From assembly GCF_000002595.2 (NCBI RefSeq), contig NC_057019.1, positions 1,554,194-1,618,193 on the forward strand: 64,000 bases of DNA, in the 5' to 3' direction. The notes below the pieces were generated by a model. It saw only the letters and a list, made by a program, of their open reading frames with translations. It made no database searches and was not told where the DNA came from. Positions 37,642 through 48,301 of this stretch are shown piece by piece (the first letter of the stretch is position 1; each line of letters begins with the position of its first letter). The position numbers were made by a program, and so were the translations under genes. The stretch comes from Chlamydomonas reinhardtii. Taxonomy: Eukaryota; Chlorophyta; Chlorophyceae; Chlamydomonadales; Chlamydomonadaceae.

Positions 37642-38228
37642 TCAGTGGACTTCCACCTCAGAAGGCTGAGGTGCCGCCGAAGGCACTTTACTGTCGGTTC
37701 CTCTCGTTGGTGGCTCTGCGTTCTCATAATCTTCCTGCAAACGTAATTCAAAGGGCCGTTCCTATCAGTAAAAAAGCCATCACGAACCCAAGCACCGCAA
37801 GCGTCAAGAAGACTCAGTCAGTCCAGCGTGCCACCCGCGTGCATACCAGCCCCACTCCTTGAACCGTGCAGCCCGTCTCACGCCAGTGCAATTCCCATAT
37901 TGCATCCCTCCTGAGTTAGATCCCTAGTCAGAGCAAGACCCTGTCCGCAGGGCTCACCGGGTCATAGATGACCGTGATGTAGAGGCTGCAGCTGGGGCAT
38001 CGGGCAATTTCCTCGCCTGCTCGCAGCTCCTCCTGGACAGTGTGTTATGCCCAAATCATCATCCTTACACAGCTGTATTGCCCATCATCAGGTAAGGTTA
38101 GAGAACGCGACAAGGGCGGCGCTTACCAGGGTAATTTGGAAGAGGTCGCCGCATGGGCACGGGTACGTGTACGCTTGCAGCTTTTCGTTCCACGTCATGT
38201 CCTCAATCTCCACCTCATCATAGCTCAT
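37642..38228 (-). CDS. DPH3: DPH3/KTI11, CSL zinc-finger protein of diphthamide synthesis
   Basis: Three phase-0 exons: 38228-38127, 38032-37958, 37734-37642, giving 89 residues. The protein starts [20 protein letters not shown], then [32 protein letters not shown]. This is the complete CSL zinc-finger signature, with the Cys pairs CPC and CPSC and the family-naming CSL tripeptide. DPH3 carries redox-active iron and donates electrons to the DPH1-DPH2 radical enzyme in the first step of diphthamide formation on elongation factor 2. The same protein (KTI11) is linked to Elongator tRNA modification. The C-terminal 30 residues ([16 protein letters not shown] and on) form the usual variable acidic/Ser tail. 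Cytosolic. Confidence 0.95.
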
Positions 38229-38937
38229 TTTTAGCGGCTCGCGCCTGCACTGCTGGCTGGCGCGTCTAGAGCGACTGGCTACCTAATGCGGCGGGCGGCC
38301 CAATGGAATATCAGCGACTAAGTCGTTTGGTTTGCTTGTTTGCGTATAGCGCAGGCAAAGTCAGCGGCCAGAGAACAGGCCAGAGAACAATCGCCCAAAC
38401 AGCGATGGTGGAAAAGTTAGTATAGGACCTGTTAGAGTTTAAGTTGTATGCGCTTCGCACAGATAAGTCTTTAGATGGCGGACCAAGGGTACTGAAAGGG
38501 CAGAAAGGCGAAAGGTCGCACACCCATGCGGACGAGCGGTGGCAAGGAACCGCGGGAAATCGAGTACGTAGCTCAAACGTCACAGACGGGTTGCTGAGCT
38601 GCTAGTGGTGGCCTGAACCGTTAGCAACGATGGCGTTCGAGAGATTGAAGGAGAGGGGCCGCACGACTGGACAGCAAATTTGGGCACATGCCTTCCCCAA
38701 AGCCCGGACACGGGCACACGGCCCGCAGGTCCGGAGCCCGGAGGGGTGCCCCTTGCCGCCTGGGATCCGCCTCAAGTCGCCTCAGCTTCCACACGATCCA
38801 TGGCTTATGCCCCACAGCATCTGAAACCCGGCCGCAGTGCTCCAGCATCACTACGGTACGCTGCTACAGTAGCTGTGGGTCAGGGCGGAGGGTGGGAAAT
38901 CCGGAAAGTTGTGGATTGAGTCTGGTCATACGGTTGC

Positions 38938-39085
38938 GGAAACCGGGCTGTGGCAGCAACTTAGTTGTGGTTGGCGGGGGGTCCAAGTTTGGGGCGGCGG
39001 CCTGTGCCGACAACTAAGATTGGGCCGGGGGGCCGTGTCAGATGCGGCCGGGGCCCCCGCGCGGCAACTCAGATGCGGTCCGACG
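38938..39085 (+). repeat. Degenerate CAACTNAGATGCG-type repeat cluster 1
   Basis: Variants of a short unit built from GGCAACTNAGATGCGG and CCAAGTTTGGGGCGG recur with variable spacing. Related to cluster 2 at 39868-40160. Confidence 0.6.
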
Positions 39086-39867
39086 CCATTGAAGATTGCG
39101 CGCGGGGGAGGAATCCACAACCTAGTTTCCCGATATCAGATGGGATTTCCCCTCAGAAAGGAGCCTAGGAGATCACAGGACGGTCGGGGGGATTCACAGG
39201 ATGGTGGGTGGATGGCGGGGCGACTGATGGCGGTGGACAGCGGCAGCTGACAACCCAGCAGTTGGGGCGGGATTGCTTGCCTAAATGTTTACATACTTAG
39301 TAGAGTTGTTACAGTATTGGTATTTGCTCGCATTTTCCAGCAAGGCTTCTGGCAGCTCCCCTCTCTTGGTTCAGTCCCTCAACTGAGCGAGTTAGAAGCT
39401 CCATAGTAAGGATATGGTTGACAGTATGTAACACTACGGGACCATTAAAACTGTAGGCAGTTTGGGGGTGTTAGCCAAAGACGAACCACTGGTTCGCGGC
39501 AGCTTGCTGGCAACTTTGCCCATTTAAGGGCGCCCAGGGTGTCTACGATCATTCCAGTTGCTGAGTGGTACTCAATTAAAGCACTGTCTAGGACTATGAA
39601 GCGCGCTGAAGGAACTGCTGATCACCAGAGTTCTTGCTTCCTTGCCTTCTTTCAAGGCTTCGCACACGAATATCGTTTGCTGCATAGAGCCTGTGTCTGC
39701 AGTCTGTGTCTGCAGCCTATATGTGAGAGAGTTGACGGGGATGGAAGCGGGCTGCCCGTTTTTGGGCTACCCGGCTTCCGCTGTGCGTGCCGCCATGCAG
39801 CCGTGCACCTACTACCGTGCAAACACTACAGCACGATGCTTGGCTCTCAAATCCACATATGAGCGCG

Positions 39868-40160
39868 CGCTAACTGAGTTGTGCAGCGGGGCCGCCCTGC
39901 TAAACTCAGATTGGGATGCGTGTCAACCGAGTTGCGCGGCGGGACTGGTCTCCCAAACTTGGATTGGGGCGGGCGGCAACTAAGATGCGCGGCGGGACCG
40001 CTCCCCCAAACTCAGATTGGGGCGGGTGGCAGCTGAGATGCGCAGCGGCACCCCTGCCGCCAACCAAGATGCCGCCCGGCGGCAACCAAGATGCCGCGCG
40101 AGACAGATGCCCGACCAAACCCACCCCCCAAGATGCCCCCCGGCGGCAACTTTCCCACCC
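39868..40160 (+). repeat. Degenerate CAACTNAGATGCG-type repeat cluster 2
   Basis: At least six copies of a 35-55 bp unit alternate AACTNAGATGCGCGGCGGGA with CCAAACTCAGATTGGGGCGG; the last copies drift to CAACCAAGATGCCGCCCGG. Same family as cluster 1 about 0.9 kb to the left. Confidence 0.65.
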
Positions 40161-41302
40161 TCCTGTCAGGGTAACCTTATAGTATACTTGCACCCACGCG
40201 CAGCAGACACCCCCACCCCCCCAGGTTCCAAAGCTCCTTCAAAAGCACATCATGATAAGTTTCGTCACCAGGCATCAGTCGCTTGGAAGAGGGACAATTA
40301 TAACTGTGAGTACTCCCCGCCTGACGGGGCGTGTCCTGAGAAGGTAGAGGTGTGTGGGCATGAGGAACAGCCGCACATCCAGCTGCCGCATACCATCCCA
40401 CAGCGCTGAGAATACAAATAACTAGAAAGGTCTTTCCCGCTCCGGCTGGGTTGGACCCGCCGCCTATTTGCAATCAATAGGCTTTACCAAATACTGATAC
40501 GCTTGAGCATACAAATAAAAAGACCCCCAGAATACACCAACTAGCTCAACCCTCCCTGCGGCACTGAACCTGGATTACGGCTCCACAGGGGCGACCATGC
40601 CACCACGGTTGTCCATCTGTGGCTTCCGCCATCGCTCGAGAGCTCGACGAGTCCAAGTTCTTGGGATTACGCCTAGAACTGGCGACCGCGCAGGACAGCG
40701 TATCAGTGCTAGCTGCTCACCTAACTATATCGTACTCAGCTAAGACCTGCACCGCAATCAGGTACTTGCCGCCAGATGCAGTAACTCGCATTCAACTAAT
40801 GCTAGTGTGAGAGCGCAGATGCAATCGAACTCCACGGCCATTATCACAGAGTGAAGTCACGCGTTTCCAGTAATCGGTACACGCCAAAGCTTTGACGTTC
40901 CAGCAGGACAAGTGGTCCCCGTGAGTGTTCCCCGGTCAAAGCAAAATGCACAGGCAAGAGAATTCACAACCCAATTCAGTTCCAAAAGCATCTGAGCAGG
41001 TCATAGGTAGTCATTTGCAAGGTATACCACGTCTCATCCGCGCCCACATCCAGACCCGCATCAATCCACAGTCCTGCGTCGAGAGGCATCCTGCACAGAC
41101 CTGTCAGAGGCCCTCGTCCTCGGCACCACGCACTTGTCAGCACACACTCTGCACCACGCATGGCAGCACCTTATGCTTTCGCAACACCCGGCATCACGCA
41201 CGGCAGCAGCGCCTGGACCCAACCATATTGCGGCGACCCCCTGCCGAGCCGTTCACGACTGCACTGGACAGGCCAGAAGTACCCCAGAACGACATACCAT
41301 TT

Positions 41303-43913
41303 CTAGGGGCCTGCGGTGTTGCCTTGGGTGTCTGCGGCTTGCGGAGCGGCCGGTGCGGCTGCCGCCGCCGCGGCTGCATCCGCAGCGAGCGTCACAGGCG
41401 TCAGCGGCGGGCAGTCCGTGTGCCCCGCAGCGTCAGTCGAGGCCGGCCTGTGGCCGAGGACTGCACGCTGCTGCTGGCGCGGTACTGGAGGCGAAGAACC
41501 CCCACGGAGGGCGCTTGGAGGAGGTGAGCCACCACGGAGGGCGCTTGGAGGAGGCGAGCCACCACGGTAGGTAGCAACCATCACAGGAAGCGACGTGGCC
41601 GAAATCTGTGCACGCGAGCCAGACCACGCACGGGCGTGAGTAGGGACAGACGCTGTCGGGGAGGCCACCGGCGTCCTGTTCGCGAGCTCAGGAAGCGGCA
41701 GGGAGACCCCGTGGGCCAGCACGAGGGCCGGCGAGCTTCCTGCCATGTGCGACCTCGCTGATGAGAGCCGCGCCTGCAATCTTTGCTGTTGTAGGGCATG
41801 CGCCGGCGTCAGGGCTTCGCTGACGCTTCGCCACAGAGCCGATTGCTGCGCTCCAGTGCCATTGCAGTCGGCGCCGGCGCCCGTCTCGCACCCCAAGCGG
41901 CCGAAGCACCCGCCCGCTGCGCTGCTGACGGCGCCGCAGCCGGCTCCTGGTGCTTCAGCCGCCCCAGGGCCCTCGCAACCCGACGGCTCCGCCTCTGGCA
42001 GCACCGCAGCCGCCGCAGCTGGCGCGCCAGCGAAGGCACTGATTCCAACCAGTCCAACATTCCCAGCTCCCCCAGTAGCGGTCGCGGGCGTTGGCGCCGC
42101 AAGGGGCGATGCTCCGCTGCCGCCACGCACGAGGCCCGCGGCCTTAGGCGACGCCTGGTCCTCTCCGTGTGGCGCTGCATGCGGCGGTTCGACGCGAGTG
42201 TACCTCAACGCCCACGCCACGCCAGGCGGCAGTGCGCCGGCAGCCTTGCCCAGCCCCGCCGCGTGCGCCGCGGCTCCAGCGGCAGCATCCGCCGCGGCGC
42301 CAGTCGCCCGGCCTTCAGCGCCCCACGCCTCGCAGCAGCTGGCACGGGGCTTGCCGTCGCCGTCAGCGCCTTCTCCCTTTTCCTCGCAGCTGCTACCACC
42401 TCCTACTCCCCCACAGGCGCTGCAGTAATCGGGCTGCAGCACCAGCACCAGCTCGGCACTCATGGTCTGGATGGGCGGCAGCGGCGCAGGCTGCTGACCT
42501 GCAGTACCGGTAATCGGGTGTGACGGCGTGAACGAGGTCAGCTGATCGGCAGTAGAAGCAAGAGGCGAGAGGTGCGCCTTTGGGGCCCCTCAACACGACA
42601 GGCTCTGGCCTGGACGCCTGACCTGCGCTGTCTGGGGGCCGCAAGCAAGCGCAGCACATCCCAGGCCGCGCCCACACACCGGCATCTGCTGCAGTCTGCC
42701 CGATTCCTACCATGAGCACAACCGCGCGGCCCCGCACCCCGCACCTTCTCGCCCCAGCGCTCCCGGCACGCCCAGTTCGTGGAGCAGCAGCATGCGGCCA
42801 CGGCTGGCCGCCACCGCCGCCTCCTCCTCAGCCTGCTGCCGCTGCACCCCGCGCACCATCACATACACCAACGACGCCGTGACGGCGTGTAGCAGGCAGA
42901 AGCCCAGGTAGGGGTAAAGGTACGACAGCTCAAACCTGCAGGCCGCACAGGGGCATTTCAGGGGTGCTTCCTGCCAGAGTGCGCGCATCTCGCTGTGGTA
43001 CACATCAGCCTTGTCCTAACATAAGTCACATCGCTTCGGCCAACCTTAGCAGCCAAGGAAATGCTTTCGCCCCTGCACCGCTTCGAGTGCCTCGCCTTAC
43101 CCTATGGCCATCCGGCAAAGAAGAAGCATTGTCCACGCAAAAATTAAGGTCACGTTCCCCTGGCGTATATTGGCACAGGCGCAGCACGGCGACCCTGCAC
43201 AGCACCCGTTCAATAATGTGTTCAATCACACGATTACGGTACGGTACAAGCTTAGGTGTCCTTCCTGTCAAACCAGCTACGCCAGTCCCGTAATACCCGC
43301 TGAGTCACCAGCAGGGTAGAAATTGCTAGCTTCAAACTCCGAGACCCGCTGTCGCGCAGCCACACGCTCAGAGACCTTGCAAGCATCACAACGTGCTCCG
43401 GGTCCTGCCGGACACGCACCTAGGCACATGGCGGAGTCTGAAAAGGGAGTGTTGTAGCACAGGCAGCTTGGATACGGCCATCGAAACAGTGCCACTGCTG
43501 AAGTTAGCAGCAGTCCAGCGGAGCAGGCCATCAGCAGGTACGCCTGCGGGCACGGCGTCGGTCGGCGCTTCGTGTCGCGTGGCGGAGGCGACACGGCGAC
43601 CCGGAGCTGGAGGACAATATTACAACGCCCCGCAACTGGAGGACAATCGCGCGATGGTGCAGTATTGCAGACGATCAGAAGGCCAAGACGGGCCAGCGAA
43701 TGGGCTTACCACCCAATGCAGGACGTGGTTCAGCTCCTCGGCGGGGCTCCGCTGCGTTGCGTTATCCGCGCCATTTTTGCTCATCACTTGCGCTTGGCAA
43801 ACCGAGCCCAAGAGGGCAATCAGCGCGAGCGTATGCTGCAAAAGCGCGCGGAGCTGGAAGTCTCGACCTCTCCCAGCTCCAAGGCTCGCTGCAAAGCCCC
43901 TCAAATTACTCAT
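41303..43913 (-). CDS. Multi-pass membrane protein with C-terminal zinc ribbon, 620 aa
   Basis: Six exons close in frame, in transcript order: 43913-43710, 43543-43420, 43194-43101, 42935-42745, 42631-42499, 42419-41303. Hydrophobic segments appear in each of the first four exons (LLQHTLALIALLGSV; YLLMACSAGLLLTSAVAL; VTLIFAWTMLLLCRMAIGF; YLGFCLLHAVTASLVYVMV). A charged helix follows (QRQQAEEEAAVAASRGR), then a four-Cys zinc ribbon at residues 229-251 (CFYC, 15 residues, CSAC), and a long Ala/Gly/Pro-rich tail with a GGSPPPSALR repeat. Membrane spans, a coiled coil and then a zinc ribbon recall the order in Lunapark-type ER proteins, but the number of spans and the motif spacing differ, so I do not name it. 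The last intron is 79 bp; a 40-bp alternative uses a weaker acceptor. Confidence 0.65.
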
Positions 43914-45186
43914 CTTCCTATACTATCATATGAACGTGGCAGTGTCGCGCCGAGTGCGCGTCACGAGGGGGTTCCCGTCGGCTGAAGCAATTGTCAGCGC
44001 AGTTGTCAGATGACGCGTGAAGGGAGCTAAGGCGGGCAGAGAACATAGGCTGGAGATTTGGAAGCATTGCGTTTGCGACGCGCCAAGGGCTCATCACAAC
44101 GCCCTTACGCGATCCTCCCGATGGGCCACATCAGCGACGCCCCATCTTCCCCGATCGCGTCCCCCAAAACCGACGCCTTGCGTGCACCGAATGCCAGACC
44201 ACACCACATCCACTTTGCTACTTGTGCTGATAACTGTGGGCCCACGCCAGGGCCCACCGGGGCCCACGCTGTAGGCCCTCCTCTAGCCGTGCCGCTAGCC
44301 TCAGCCTAGGAGGGTGGGAGGGATATCTGGGCGAGCCATCCAGGGCATCGGGGTCGGAGACGCATCCAGCCGGCGCGGGCATCCAGCATAGCCCGCCCAC
44401 ATAACCTGCCTACCTGGGGGCGACCTGACCGGGGTATATACCCCCACGCTCCTCCCTGGTCCGCGGCGCAGTCATAACAGCACGCCGCGTGTAACGTGCA
44501 GAGCCATTCAACAGTGCTGGGGTGACCCCGACCCAGCCATCCAGCAGTCCCCGCCGGGCCATCCAGCATTCCCGGGTCGGCCCGACCGGGCCATCCAACA
44601 GTCCCCTCCGAGCCATCCAGTTGTCCCGCCCAGGCATCCAGCAGTGCTGGGCCGGCCCGCTAGGGAACTGCAACAGTGCTTGGAAACGGGTAGTCCCAAC
44701 CACTCACAGCCCACAAACAGCCGATCCCCGAAATTCCCACCCTCCTTAGCCTCTAGGGTCCTCTCGACTCTGCCGGCCCTGCAAACGGCACCTTTGGCGG
44801 GCAGCCAAAACACAAACTTAACTGGCCAAGCATTGGTCCTGGCTAGTCATAACATGGTTGCTTAAATCCATGGTGGAGGTGCGGGTGGTCCGGGCTGCCT
44901 GGCTCGGGTTGGGCACGCGAACCCTGACACGGCTCTCCAAAGGCCAGCATTCTTATGCAGACAAATCTTTAAGTGGTTTGTAGAGTTGAGATGATTGATC
45001 TGTGCTATCTGCGCTGGCGAGTAGGCTGCCGTCTAAGGACGTGACGGGCAACTGATGCGCCCAACTTTTCCTCGCTAGCCCTCCGCGAGTCTGCAACACA
45101 AAAGATTATACTATACAGCTATAACATATTACAATTGAATTGCATTGATGGAAACAGCGTGCAACTAGCGTGGACCCACAAAACTA
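43914..45186. other. Intergenic region left of the inverted-repeat element
   Basis: This holds the promoter of the minus-strand membrane/zinc-ribbon gene and a minisatellite (44330-44650). No splice-supported coding sequence was seen. A sequence near 45113-45143 (TACAGCTATA ... TGAATTGCA) recurs at 45411-45433 on the other side of the left inverted repeat. Confidence 0.4.
44330..44650 (+). repeat. CCATCCAGCAGTCCC minisatellite
   Basis: About eight spaced copies of GSCATCCAGCAGTCCC-like units, separated by GC-rich spacers. The repeat gives the Trp/Met-rich antisense ORFs (DCWMA repeats) that are not genes. Confidence 0.65.
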
Positions 45187-45262
45187 CAACTACTTGGGGG
45201 GAGTTGTGAGGAAACGCGAGGTCAACGAAACGCAGAGGAGGCGGTTGTGGCTTATTAATACA
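45187..45262 (+). repeat. Left inverted repeat of the 17.9-kb element
   Basis: Positions 45207-45262 (starting TGAGGAAACGCGAGG, ending TTATTAATACA) are identical over 56 bp to the reverse complement of 62984-63039. Outward to 45187 the match continues at about 70 percent (CAANTANTTGGGGG). Inward similarity also continues in patches (CTAAATA, TGTAT). It lies about 320 bp upstream of the first inward-reading gene. Confidence 0.85.
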
Positions 45263-45585
45263 CTTGAGAAGTAATTCTAAATATGTATATGATGGGGTGG
45301 GCGCGTCCAATATTCATGAGCGAACCGGGATCCACATTCTTGGCTGCGCTCGCGACTGGTCCTCAAGTCGCGCCTACCGCAGCGCCCGTAAGTAGTTTGT
45401 ATTCAGATTTCATACAGCTATACTGAATTGCAACTATGTTTTCAAAAGGCCCTTTGTGGACGCCGGATGGCATGTGAGCCCCTGACTTGGCGTCTTTAGT
45501 CGCGAAAGCATATGTATTAGTTAATGAGCCACGTTGCATACTTAATCTTTCATTAGAGAATGTATTAAGGCCATGGCTTGCAAGG

Positions 45586-48230
45586 ATGTCTGGCATTTTG
45601 CAGACTATCGCAGAGGACCCGACTGCACCTATATTTGACCTTATCAAGGAGGGTAGAGTTACAGTTTGGGAAGGGCCTGTGTTTGGGCTCACGACTAGCG
45701 TCAAGTACACGGACTTCCTTCACCTTGCCGACGTCGACGTGGCCCCCAAGCCGCTCGGCGCGTGCTTGGTTTCGGTCAAATGGAAGGAGAGTGGCGTCAA
45801 GTACAAGGGCGCGTCAGGAGCGCACGCCTTCCGCGAGGTCGTCAGGACAGCCATCACAGCTGCCTTCCCCGCCTTCGCACCGCGTGTGCGTAGGCGCAAC
45901 CCCAACAGCGGCGAAAAGCCGCGCAGCCAGGTCTTCACGGAGCAAGCGCTGCAGCAGGGAGGTAAGCCGTGGCTTGGCTGGGGCTGGTTGACTCTCTAGG
46001 GTTCTTGGTCGCTTGACTGATGCGTCGCACTGCCGCGCCACTCCGTGCAGATGTGGACCCCAAAGAAACGCTGCGCAACATGTGCGATATCGCGGTGGAG
46101 GAGAACTACGTATGCAGCTATGCGTTTGTCGAGCGCGTCCGCTGCCCGACTGTCGCCTCGGCGTTCATCTACATGCGCGACTTGGCCATCCGCGGCACGC
46201 AGCCCCTGCGCGGCGCCGACCAGACTGTCAGCGTGCATGTAGTGTTCGGTGTCGGGCGTGTCGAGCCCGCCAGCGGCGGTAGTGGCGCGGTGTACCTGCC
46301 GCTGGCGGGCAAGCCGGGGGCGTGGGGGTCGGAGGGCTCGGAGCCTCGTTGCTGCGCAGAGGCGCACGTCCTTAAGGCTGGGGAGGGCAACAAGAAGCAG
46401 CGCCGCGGCAAGGTGCGCTGCCATCTGGTACTCCCATGCAGGCCTACCTACCTTGCTGTGATGCGCTGTGTCTTGCGTGATTGGGGCCTACTGACTCATT
46501 TGGGGTTACGCTTTGTGCAGGTCGCGGCGCTGCAGGTCTTCCAGTACATGAAGCGGATCCTGACAACGGCAGGTATGCACATGAACGCCATGATTCAGGG
46601 TGACGGCGGCGCCGCGATGGCGAACCCCGAGCAGCTGGCAGCCGGCAACAGCCAGGGCATCATGGACAACGAGAGGGTGAGCAAGGGGTCGCGAGTACCA
46701 GCCCAATCTATTCCGAACTGGGTGGTGTGCAGCAGCCGTGCGCGCATGGCCTGAGCCAGGAATGTTCTGGGGGTCCGCCCGACAGCATTCCGACATTAGG
46801 CCATGTAGATCCAGCCGTGTTATGTCAATTGCGCCGTGAATTTCCGCCAACTCCCCTCACTTCATTTCCGGACAGGTCGCCAACGCCAAGAAGGCTCTGT
46901 CACGCGTGGTCCAGCACCGGGACATGCGGCACAGCGACAAGAGCAAGGACTGGGAGGGTGTCATGGAGGCGCTGTCGGAAGAGATTCAGGCCGGTGTGGA
47001 AACGCACCAGGGCAGCGGCGCTGTCAGCTCACTGCGCCACGTGTCTTTGAAGCCCCTGCGCATTTTGTTTGCCGACGACCTGGCGGTACGCCTGTTCGCA
47101 CACCTCAACCACCGCTTCCACCTGGGTGTGCATCTGGATTACACCTCTCATGTTGTCAGGGCGGTGAGCGCAAAGCTGCCGTTCGTCCTGGTGGCGTCTG
47201 TGCCTGTCTCCGACGTGCTGCGGCAGCCCGCAGGTGCGACAGATCATGACATGTCCTGTTGCACCAGATTGCAGTACCGTTATTTTGTGAGACCGTGATG
47301 CAAACATCCCTTCCTTCCTCGCCGCCATTCCCGTGCAGGCCCAGGCGCGACCTGGGAGCAGCAGCACCCCGTTCAGGGTCTGGTGCCGCTGGTGCCGCCA
47401 GATGACGGCCGGCAGCGCAAGGCGATTGGTGCGAAGCCGCTACCATTGTGGTTGCTGGTCACTGGCGCCAACGACGAGCGCTCAACACGCTTTGGGCTGG
47501 CGGGCATCGAGGCGGTGATGGCTAGCCTAGGCGGGTTCTGCCCATACTACGTCACCTCGGATATGGGCAAGGAGCTGGCAGGCGCGCTAGTCTGCGCCCT
47601 CAACCAAGTGGACGTCGCGACGTACATCGACCTCATGGCCGGCGCGCTGCTGGGGGGCACGGGGCTTCCAAAACGGCCCGACGGGCGGCCCTTCGTTGTG
47701 CTGGTGTGGGACGCGTGAGTCAGACGGACATTAGGCGGGCCCGACACTTTGTACATGAATGTGACGCACCACTGCCCCGTCCCAGGCCAATTTATAATAG
47801 CACTTGTCATTCAAACCGTGCGCCCAACCACAGGTCGCACGTCATGAAGGCGGTGCTGAAGGGGCTGAAGGCCTGCCCAGCGCCAGGTGGAGGCCGGCCA
47901 AAGGCCACGCCGGTCTGGCTTGGCTTCCGCAGCATGCAGCTGATGCGCTTCCAGCCGAACTACATGTCGGCGGAACTGCTGGGAGCTGTGCTGATGTCGC
48001 TGCTGGCTGGTCCATCGCGCCTAACTGTCGGGCAGGAGTGGAGGTTCCCGCTGTCTCGCCGGCACCTGTCCAAGTACCAGAAGGACGCGCTAGGTGCGCA
48101 AGGGTCGGCGGGGGCTGCAGTTTCTGGGCCCACATAAAGCCTTCGTGCAGGCCTTATCCTCAGGGATGTTGCTTTGTGCCCATTCAGCTCGAGCTGGAGC
48201 AGACGTCACGGCCATCGAGGTGGAGGCCCC

Positions 48231-48301
<71 letters not shown>

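Larger units (their letters stand above)
38229..41302. other. Intergenic region with degenerate repeats
   Basis: Three kilobases between the DPH3 start and the stop of the membrane/zinc-ribbon gene. It contains two clusters of related short repeats (listed separately) and otherwise AT-richer sequence without splice-supported coding. A 63-codon frame at 40619-40810 looks vaguely coding but has no context. Confidence 0.4.

Noticed and set aside
40619-40810. 63-codon plus-strand ORF
   Set aside because: Isolated, no splice sites, no motif; insufficient support.
42459-42498. Alternative 40-bp intron in the membrane/zinc-ribbon gene
   Set aside because: Below the usual intron size for these genomes; the 79-bp alternative has a better acceptor and completes the CxxC...CxxC motif.
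45487-45585. Open frame upstream of the chosen ATG of the transposase-like gene
   Set aside because: AT-rich codons unlike the rest of the gene and no ATG in that stretch; treated as 5' UTR or intron, though a spliced upstream exon is not excluded.
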